Assembly: GCA_002327985.1 (NCBI GenBank)
Contig: DCVM01000079.1
Coordinates: forward strand, 1 to 8,699
DNA length: 8,699 bases
Origin: Syntrophaceae bacterium UBA2188
GTDB lineage: Bacteria; Desulfobacterota; BSN033; UBA1163
Reading direction: 5' to 3'
Shown: in pieces, positions 1 to 4,525 of the stretch
Layout: each line of letters begins with the position of its first letter
Position numbering within the stretch: position 1 is the first letter of the stretch
Made by a program: the position numbers and the translations under genes
Notes under the pieces: generated by a model
What the model was told of the DNA's origin: nothing
The model's database searches: none
Seen by the model: the letters and a program-made list of their open reading frames with translations, nothing else

Positions 1-16
1 CCTTCAGCCATTCCAT
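1..16 (-). CDS. Start of an unidentified gene downstream of leuD (partial)
   Basis: Only the first five codons (ATG GAA TGG CTG AAG, reading M-E-W-L-K) are inside the window. The start is supported by a strong Shine-Dalgarno GGAGGT at 22-27, five bases before the ATG. It lies 68 bp after the leuD stop on the same strand, so it may be the third gene of the leuCD transcript, although a palindromic repeat at 42-61 sits between them. Genes in this position are often leuB or another branched-chain or 2-oxoacid pathway gene, but five residues do not identify it. Confidence 0.5.
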
Positions 17-41
17 GAGGCACCTCCGTTTCTCCCCACCC

Positions 42-61
42 CCTGCCTACCGGCAGGCAGG
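42..61 (+). repeat. 20-bp near-palindromic GC-rich repeat, copy A
   Basis: CCTGCCTACCGGCAGGCAGG is almost its own reverse complement (two mismatching positions). A closely related 19-bp copy lies in opposite orientation at 7192-7210, and partial matches (TAGGCAGGCAG at 7799-7809, CCTGCCTA at 8071-8078) lie in the right-hand non-coding stretch. It sits in the leuD-downstream gap and could form a small hairpin in the transcript. Its recurrence in gaps suggests a dispersed REP-like element. Confidence 0.6.
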
Positions 62-84
62 CTGGATCCCTTGAACCCTTCTCG

Positions 85-579
85 TTAAACTAACTTCAGG
101 TCTTTAAACTTCTTCACATGCTCGACCAGACCACCATCACTGAGAATCCTCTTCATCACAGGTGGAAGGGCAGTGAAGACGATGGTTTCATTTCGCGTGT
201 GGTTGATAATCTTCCCTTCCTCAACGAAAAGTTCGATCACATCTCCTTCTTTAAGTTTCTCCGTATCACAGATGATCGCAGGGAGGCCATTATTAAAACA
301 GTTTCGATAAAATATCCGGGCAAAACTCTTTGCCAAAACAGCCTGGATGCCATTGATCTTGATCACAATAACGGCATGTTCCCGGCTCGATCCCTGACCA
401 AAGTTCTGGCCTCCAACGATAAAGTCTCCCGGAGCCACCTTTTCTGAAAAACCAGGACTCTCATACTCCAAAATATGTTTGGATAATTCAGGTAAATTTG
501 ACCGTAGGTAAAAGTAGCGTCCTGGGATGATATGGTCTGTGCTGATGGCATCGCCAAATTTCCACACCTTGCCTTTCAA
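85..579 (-). CDS. leuD: 3-isopropylmalate dehydratase-family small subunit (LeuD-like)
   Basis: Small (swivel-domain) subunit of a two-subunit [4Fe-4S] hydro-lyase of the aconitase superfamily, expected to pair with the upstream large subunit and isomerise 2- to 3-isopropylmalate in leucine synthesis. The reading frame is open up to 735, but the first 52 codons overlap the leuC 3' end and do not resemble LeuD. The real start is taken as TTG at 579, five bases after an AGGAGG (585-590) that overlaps the leuC TGA. This gives 164 residues, the usual length of the short LeuD type, beginning (M)KGKVWKFGD. Visible motifs are KFGDAISTDHIIPGRY (7-22) and NFGQGSSREHAV, followed by KSFARIFYRNCFNNGLP. 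In the substrate-loop region after PGRY it reads FYLRSNLPEL, which matches neither the YLNTSDP-type bacterial loop nor the YLRT homoaconitase loop, so substrate is uncertain: homoaconitate, citramalate or dimethylmalate chemistry remain possible. Confidence 0.9.
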   Translation of the reverse strand: MKGKVWKFGDAISTDHIIPGRYFYLRSNLPELSKHILEYESPGFSEKVAPGDFIVGGQNFGQGSSREHAVIVIKINGIQAVLAKSFARIFYRNCFNNGLPAIICDTEKLKEGDVIELFVEEGKIINHTRNETIVFTALPPVMKRILSDGGLVEHVKKFKDLKLV

Positions 580-584
580 AGGTT

Positions 585-590
585 CCTCCT
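585..590 (-). promoter_or_regulatory. Shine-Dalgarno AGGAGG that fixes the TTG start of leuD
   Basis: On the minus strand the leuC stop TGA (592-590) runs directly into the SD: TGAGGAGG, then AACCT, then TTG. The five-base spacing to TTG 579 and the lack of any ATG or GTG nearby make TTG the best start. The arrangement suggests translational coupling of leuD to leuC. Confidence 0.8.
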
Positions 591-1843
591 CAGAGATATT
601 TTCTTGGATCGGCAATCTTGCCTTCGATGGCTGTCGCAGCGGCAACAGCTGGAGACCCAAGATAGATGAATGATTTTGGACTTCCCATCCTTCCCTTGAA
701 ATTTCTGGGTTGGGTCGCCAGACAAACTTCTCCATCCCCTAAAACACCTTCATGAAGTCCAACACAGGCTCCGCACCCAGGAGGCATGGCGATTGCACCT
801 GATTCGATTAGAATCTCCATAGTTCCATTTTTCAAGGCTTCCAAATAAACCAAGCGAGAACCAGGTGTAAAAATCATCCTTGTTTTAGGGTGGATCTTTT
901 TCCCTTTTAATATCTTAGCTGCAATTTGAAAGTCCTCCAGCCTCCCATTACAAGAAGTCCCGAGATAGACCTGATCCACTTTCACTTCGCCTATTTCATC
1001 AATGACCTTGATATGATCTACCTGATGAGGGCAGGCAATGGTGGGTTTAAGTTCTTTGGCATTAATCTTTACTGAAGTTTCATAAATCGCATCAGGATCC
1101 GGACCCAATTTTCTAAAATCTTCAGGCCTCCCCATTCGTTTCAACCACTCCCGGGTTATCTGGTCAGAGGGGAAAAGTCCTACCTTGGCCCCAGCCTCCA
1201 CAGCCATATTGGCGATGGTCATTCTTCCTGCCATTCCGAGATTCTGAATGGTATCTCCGGAAAATTCGAGGGCCTTGTAGGTTGCCCCAGCAGCGCTGAT
1301 TTTTCCGATAAGGTGGAGGATAATATCCTTTCCATAAACACCAATCGGAAGGTTTCCCTCTACAACAACCCGAATCGTTTCCGGCACCCTTAACCAGATC
1401 TTTCCCAAAGCGATGGCCACGGCGGCATCCGTAGAACCTACACCCGTGGCAAAGGCTCCTAACGCACCTCCCGTACAGGTATGGGAATCAGCCCCAATCA
1501 CCACGTCACCAGGTTTCACCTCTTTTTCCGCCACGACCTGGTGTGAGATTCCATTCCCAACTTCTGAAACCTGACTCCCTGTTTTTTCAGCAAAATCTCT
1601 TAAGAAGGCATGATCATTGCTCAATTCAAACCTTGGACTGGGCGCCGCGTGGTCAAGAAATAAGATTGTCTTCTTTGGATTATAAACTTCCTTAAATCCC
1701 ATCTCCTGAAGTTTCCTGACGGCTAAAGGGCCTGTTCCATCCTGGGTATAAGTAAGGTCCACTTTAACCACTGCAATCTCTCCGGTTCGGACCTCTTTCT
1801 CTCCGTGTTCACTTAATATTTTTTCAGCCAGTGTCATTCCCAT
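590..1843 (-). CDS. leuC: 3-isopropylmalate dehydratase-family large subunit (LeuC-like)
   Basis: Catalytic, iron-sulfur-cluster-bearing large subunit of the LeuCD hydro-lyase, cytosolic, 417 residues (normal for the archaeal/anaerobe-type LeuC, shorter than the about 465-residue enterobacterial type). Visible are the N-terminal MGMTLAEKIL, GADSHTCTGGALGAFATGVGSTD (117-139), the Cys region LGTSCNGRLED (294-304) and PPGCGACVG (354-362). Cluster ligands are inferred as C298, C357 and C360. The first motif reads G-T-S-C-N-G-R rather than the common G-S-C-T-N-G-R, which shifts the Cys by one position. Start ATG 1843 is chosen because MGMT-[LI]-x-EKIL is the family's usual beginning; the nearest SD-like GGAGG is about 15 bases upstream, so the ribosome site is weak. 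Ten bases separate its stop from leuD. Confidence 0.92.
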   Translation of the reverse strand: MGMTLAEKILSEHGEKEVRTGEIAVVKVDLTYTQDGTGPLAVRKLQEMGFKEVYNPKKTILFLDHAAPSPRFELSNDHAFLRDFAEKTGSQVSEVGNGISHQVVAEKEVKPGDVVIGADSHTCTGGALGAFATGVGSTDAAVAIALGKIWLRVPETIRVVVEGNLPIGVYGKDIILHLIGKISAAGATYKALEFSGDTIQNLGMAGRMTIANMAVEAGAKVGLFPSDQITREWLKRMGRPEDFRKLGPDPDAIYETSVKINAKELKPTIACPHQVDHIKVIDEIGEVKVDQVYLGTSCNGRLEDFQIAAKILKGKKIHPKTRMIFTPGSRLVYLEALKNGTMEILIESGAIAMPPGCGACVGLHEGVLGDGEVCLATQPRNFKGRMGSPKSFIYLGSPAVAAATAIEGKIADPRKYL

Positions 1844-1906
1844 CTTGATTCTTCACCGCCTCCCCCTCAGGGCTTCCCTCCCCCGAGGACACCTCATTAT
1901 TTTTAT

Positions 1907-1936
1907 AGCATAAGTTGCTTCCCTGTTCACCTTGAA
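1907..1936 (-). promoter_or_regulatory. Possible promoter for leuCD
   Basis: On the minus strand TTCAAG (1936-1931) and TATGCT (1912-1907) are separated by 18 bp, a poor -35 with a fair -10. It would give a roughly 55-60 nt leader to leuC. Support is sequence resemblance only. Confidence 0.3.
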
Positions 1937-1945
1937 TTTTAAAAT

Positions 1946-2048
1946 GACCGATTACACAGATTTATTTGATTTTTTAATGATTTTCGAATCTTTGTAATCG
2001 GGTCCTCATCGAAGTAATCAAAGATTTCTATGCCTTTTCAGAAATCTT
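1946..2048. repeat. Cluster of overlapping inverted repeats between leuC and the ferredoxin gene
   Basis: Three versions of a 13-bp motif are present: GATTACACAGATT (1950-1962, plus), GATTACAAAGATT (1999-1987, minus) and GTAATCAAAGATT (2014-2026, plus). They create mutually exclusive hairpins: 1946-1962 with 1987-2004 (long, one bulge), AATCTTTG 1987-1994 with CAAAGATT 2019-2026, and the perfect 9-bp AAGATTTCT 2021-2029 with AGAAATCTT 2040-2048. The block lies upstream of both divergent promoters inferred here, so it is either a small dispersed palindromic element or a shared regulatory region. Confidence 0.6.
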
Positions 2049-2059
2049 AAAAATTTTTA

Positions 2060-2088
2060 TTGACATCTTCAGACGCAAGTGTCATCTT
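2060..2088 (+). promoter_or_regulatory. Possible promoter for the ferredoxin gene
   Basis: A perfect -35 TTGACA at 2060-2065 is followed after 17 bp by CATCTT (2083-2088), a weak -10. A short inverted pair TGACA (2061-2065) and TGTCA (2080-2084) lies across the spacer and could be an operator. Start would be about 35 nt upstream of the gene. Confidence 0.4.
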
Positions 2089-2129
2089 ACATACCATATT
2101 TTAGATACCTCTGAAGAAAGGAGAAAAAA

Positions 2130-2315
2130 ATGAAAGTCCGTGTAGATAAGGAAACATGTGTGGGAGATGAAACCTGTGTGGATGAATGTCCTGAAGTTTT
2201 TGAAATGCAGGGGGATGTAGCGGTAGCGAAAATGGAGACCGTGCCAAAAGAACTCGAGAAAAAAGTGGAAGAGGCGGCCAAAAACTGCCCTGTGGAAGCG
2301 ATTATCATCGATTAA
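2130..2315 (+). CDS. Single-cluster ferredoxin with Asp in the cluster motif
   Basis: Small soluble electron carrier of 61 residues with one Fe-S cluster. The motif is C10-x2-D13-x2-C16-x3-C20-P with a distal C53-P. In the family the ligands are the residues at 10, 13, 16 and 53; here the second ligand is Asp, as in Pyrococcus furiosus ferredoxin and Desulfovibrio africanus ferredoxin III, whose clusters interconvert between [3Fe-4S] and [4Fe-4S]. C20 matches a Cys that forms a disulfide in the Pyrococcus protein, but its partner position (residue 45) is Lys here, so C20 is probably free. The protein is strongly acidic. An AAAGGAG at 2117-2123, six bases before the ATG, supports the start. 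It stands alone, divergent from leuC and convergent with the dehydrogenase gene, so its redox partner is not evident. Confidence 0.92.
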   Translation: MKVRVDKETCVGDETCVDECPEVFEMQGDVAVAKMETVPKELEKKVEEAAKNCPVEAIIID

Positions 2316-2324
2316 GAAACCTGT

Positions 2325-2344
2325 TCACGGAGTGATCATTTTTT
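2325..2344 (+). terminator. Weak terminator-like hairpin after the ferredoxin gene
   Basis: TCAC-GGA-GTGA (2325-2335) is followed three bases later by six Ts (2339-2344), ten bases after the stop codon. The stem is only 4 bp, so it may be inefficient. Confidence 0.3.
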
Positions 2345-2367
2345 AATCTTTACCCTTAGGGTCAACC

Positions 2368-2437
2368 AAACCCTATCCCAAAAACTCTCTTTTAAATGGA
2401 TAATAATCCTCAATGAAGAGAAAGGGGGATAGGGTTT
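2368..2437. repeat. 12-bp perfect inverted repeat in a convergent gap
   Basis: AAACCCTATCCC (2368-2379) and GGGATAGGGTTT (2426-2437) pair perfectly around a 46-nt interior, which can add a small inner stem (CTCTT with AAGAG). Just upstream ACCCTTAGGGT forms another tiny inverted repeat with the same core. Lying between the convergent ferredoxin and dehydrogenase genes, it may be a two-way transcription barrier. It lacks a T-run on either side, so it is not a standard intrinsic terminator. Confidence 0.55.
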
Positions 2438-2468
2438 ATGTTGGCCTATGCGCTCCAGTCAGATCCCA

Positions 2469-3326
2469 TCATTTCTTTTCTCCATAGGAATAGAATCCCC
2501 TGCCTGTCTTCACTCCCAAATACCCGGCTTCGACATATTTGGTAAGCAGGGGACAGGGCCGATATTTGTCTCCGAATGCCTCCTGGAGTACACTCATCAC
2601 GGATAGAACCGTATCCAGTCCTACTAAATCAGCAAGCTCTAAAGGACCCATGGGGTGGTTGGCCCCCATCTTCATGATGGCATCAATATCCTCTGCCTTC
2701 CCCAGACCCTCGTAAAGGGTGTAGATGCCCTCATTCATGAAGCTGAAAATCAAACGACTCGATACAAAACCGGGAAAATCATTGGCTTCAAGGGGAGTTT
2801 TACCCATTTTTAAACTGATTTCACGGGTGATTCGGAAAGTTTCATCCGAAGTACCGAGTCCCCGGATGATTTCAATCAATTTCATCACAGGCGCTGGATT
2901 GAAAAAGTGCATTCCGATGACACGATCGGGTTTTCGAGTAACGGAAGCAATCCGTGTGATGGAGATAGATGAGGTATTGCTCGTAAGGATCGTTTCTTGG
3001 GGTGTCACCTCATCGAGCTTTGTAAAAATCTCCCATTTCAGAGGAATATTTTCGACTGCGGCCTCAATGACAAAATCACATTTCCCCAGATCTTCAAGCT
3101 TGATCGTGGTCGAGAGCCTCTGGAGGACCTCCTCTTTTTCAGCGGCTGGCATTTTCCCCTTTTGGACCCTTTTTTCGAAATTGGTGGCAATTCTCATTCT
3201 TCCCTTCTGGATCGCCTCCATGGTTACATCCCTCATCAGGACCTCGAATCCAGAGGTGAGGGCCACCTCTACAATCCCGCTTCCCATCTGCCCTGCCCCA
3301 ACAACTCCAATCTTTTTAACTTCCAT
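2469..3326 (-). CDS. hbd: 3-hydroxyacyl-CoA (3-hydroxybutyryl-CoA) dehydrogenase
   Basis: NAD(P)-dependent cytosolic dehydrogenase interconverting 3-hydroxyacyl-CoA and 3-oxoacyl-CoA, as in butyrate metabolism or beta-oxidation. The second ATG (3326) is chosen because AAGGAGGT (3333-3340) abuts the upstream ATG at 3332 with no spacing but stands six bases before this one; this gives 285 residues, the normal Hbd length. Rossmann motif G10-x-G12-x2-G15, EAAVEN (88-93), SNTSS (116-120, catalytic S119), GMHFFNPAPVMKLIE (138-152, catalytic H140 and E152) and the C-terminal-domain signature NHPMGPLELAD (223-233) are all present. The fourth active-site position, Asn188 in clostridial Hbd (GFVVNR), is Ser190 here (GFVSSR). 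The gene stands alone, divergent from glucokinase. A loose promoter (TTGAAA 3393-3388, TATAGA 3372-3367, 15-bp spacer) precedes it. The physiological acyl chain length cannot be told. Confidence 0.92.
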   Translation of the reverse strand: MEVKKIGVVGAGQMGSGIVEVALTSGFEVLMRDVTMEAIQKGRMRIATNFEKRVQKGKMPAAEKEEVLQRLSTTIKLEDLGKCDFVIEAAVENIPLKWEIFTKLDEVTPQETILTSNTSSISITRIASVTRKPDRVIGMHFFNPAPVMKLIEIIRGLGTSDETFRITREISLKMGKTPLEANDFPGFVSSRLIFSFMNEGIYTLYEGLGKAEDIDAIMKMGANHPMGPLELADLVGLDTVLSVMSVLQEAFGDKYRPCPLLTKYVEAGYLGVKTGRGFYSYGEKK

Positions 3327-3332
3327 GCCCAT

Positions 3333-3340
3333 ACCTCCTT
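3333..3340 (-). promoter_or_regulatory. Strong Shine-Dalgarno deciding the start of the hydroxyacyl-CoA dehydrogenase
   Basis: AAGGAGGT is directly followed by ATGGGCATGG. The first ATG would have no spacer, the second has six bases, so the second ATG at 3326 is favoured. Confidence 0.8.
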
Positions 3341-3420
3341 TTACATATTTAATATTCTTTGTTAAGTCTATAGCCTGCCTGGAGTATTTTCAATATAATT
3401 ATCTATGATGGATCGTTATC

Positions 3421-3449
3421 TTGACATACTAAACAAGTATGGATAAGCT
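3421..3449 (+). promoter_or_regulatory. Promoter for glucokinase with an overlapping palindrome
   Basis: A perfect -35 TTGACA (3421-3426) is followed by a 17-bp spacer and TAAGCT (3444-3449), a weak -10. Within it CATACT (3425-3430) and AGTATG (3436-3441) form a 6-bp inverted repeat with a 5-bp centre that overlaps the -35 and the spacer, the position expected for a repressor operator. Confidence 0.5.
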
Positions 3450-3477
3450 ATAAACATTTCACCCTTATAAAGGACAG

Positions 3478-3516
3478 ATGACTCACTATGAAAAAGAAAA
3501 AAACAATAAAATCTGA
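3478..3516 (+). CDS. Candidate 12-codon upstream ORF overlapping the glucokinase start
   Basis: AAAGGA (3469-3474) lies three bases before an ATG at 3478, which opens a 12-codon frame (M-T-H-Y-E-K-E-K-N-N-K-I) ending at TGA 3514-3516. It is out of frame with glucokinase, overlaps its annotated first codons, and stops seven bases before an internal in-frame ATG (3524) at which the conserved glucokinase sequence MAGDVGGTKT begins. It could couple translation to that internal start. Expression is not shown, and the SD spacing is tight. Confidence 0.3.
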   Translation: MTHYEKEKNNKI

Positions 3517-4525
3517 AATCGTCATGGCAGGGGATGTGGGGGGCACAAAAACCCGTCTTGGTCTCTTTGAAGTGAGCAAGGGTCATCTCCGCCCCCTCTT
3601 TGAAAAAACCTTTTTAAGTAAAAATTACAAAGGGCTGGAGAATATCCTCGGAGAATTCTTAAAGGGACAGAAGGGAATTGCCTCCGCCTGTTTCGGTGTG
3701 GCTGGCCCTGTTACGGAGGGAGTCATCATCGCCACCAATCTTCCGTGGTGGATTAACTTGGAATCTCTCCAAAAGGGACTGCCCATCCAAAAGGTGGAAG
3801 TGATCAATGACCTCGTGGCCAATGCTTACGGCATTTCTGTTTTGAAAAAAAGTGACTTTGAAATTCTGAATGCGGGCAAGGTGAAAAAAGGAAATCAGGC
3901 TCTCATCTCCGCTGGGACAGGTCTGGGAGAAGCCATTCTTTTCTGGGATGGTAAGCATTATGTCCCCTCTCCCTCTGAGGGAGGCCATGCTGAATTTGGC
4001 CCAAGAAATCATTTAGAGGTGGAATTGTTTCATTACCTTTCCGAGCGTTTTGATCATATCAGTTATGAGAGAGTTCTTTCTGGAGAAGGTCTTTCCCACA
4101 TTTACCAATTTCTCAAGGATTCAAAAAGGTTTGGAAGTGAGCCCCCCTGGCTCTTAGAAAGAATGAAATCAGAAGACCCTGCTTCGGTGATTTCTGAAAC
4201 GGCGCATCTTAAAAAAAATTCATTATGTGCGAAGGCATTGGATCTCTTTACCTCCATCTATGGTGCAGCGGCAGGAAACCTTGCCCTCCAGGTGATGGCA
4301 GTGGGGGGGGTCTATATTGGAGGGGGAATCGCCTCCAAGATCATCTGGAAACTAAAAGAGGGAACGTTCATGAAAGCCTTCAAAAATAAGGGAAGGTTAT
4401 CCCATATTGTAAACCCTATCCCTGTCAAAGTCATTATGAACGAAAGAACAGCCCTTCTGGGTGCAGCCTCTCGAGCCATGGCTCTCTTAAAGATTACCCG
4501 GGCTTATTTTGAGGAGTGGAACTGA
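3488..4525 (+). CDS. glk: Glucokinase, Glk (non-ROK) type
   Basis: ATP-dependent cytosolic phosphorylation of glucose to glucose 6-phosphate. At 345 residues it is slightly longer than E. coli Glk (321). Phosphate-binding AGDVGGTKT (14-22), FGVAGPV (69-75), INDLVANAYG (106-115) with the expected catalytic base D108, SAGTGLGEA (141-149), and the sugar-binding SEGGHAEFGPRN (163-174) are in the family order. The ROK zinc motif CxCGxxGCxE is absent, which puts it in the Glk (PF02685-type) group. ATG 3488 has its best SD (AAGGA) 13 bases upstream; the internal ATG 3524 would give a protein beginning MAGDVGGTK and may be the true start. The gene ends within the 3' end of the convergent GH57 gene, suggesting a linked role in using glucose released from alpha-glucan. 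Confidence 0.93.
   Translation: MKKKKTIKSEIVMAGDVGGTKTRLGLFEVSKGHLRPLFEKTFLSKNYKGLENILGEFLKGQKGIASACFGVAGPVTEGVIIATNLPWWINLESLQKGLPIQKVEVINDLVANAYGISVLKKSDFEILNAGKVKKGNQALISAGTGLGEAILFWDGKHYVPSPSEGGHAEFGPRNHLEVELFHYLSERFDHISYERVLSGEGLSHIYQFLKDSKRFGSEPPWLLERMKSEDPASVISETAHLKKNSLCAKALDLFTSIYGAAAGNLALQVMAVGGVYIGGGIASKIIWKLKEGTFMKAFKNKGRLSHIVNPIPVKVIMNERTALLGAASRAMALLKITRAYFEEWN

Noticed and set aside
580..735. N-terminal extension of leuD from the ATG at 735
   Set aside because: These 52 codons overlap the conserved 3' end of leuC, do not resemble LeuD, and the well-placed SD and TTG at 579 give the normal family length.
2021..2048. Intrinsic terminator downstream of an unseen gene
   Set aside because: The 9-bp stem is AT-rich and no gene ends nearby; it is better explained as part of the overlapping repeat cluster.
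2725..3408. Long plus-strand frames opposite the dehydrogenase gene
   Set aside because: Antisense shadows of a well-supported gene, with no family resemblance and no ribosome site.
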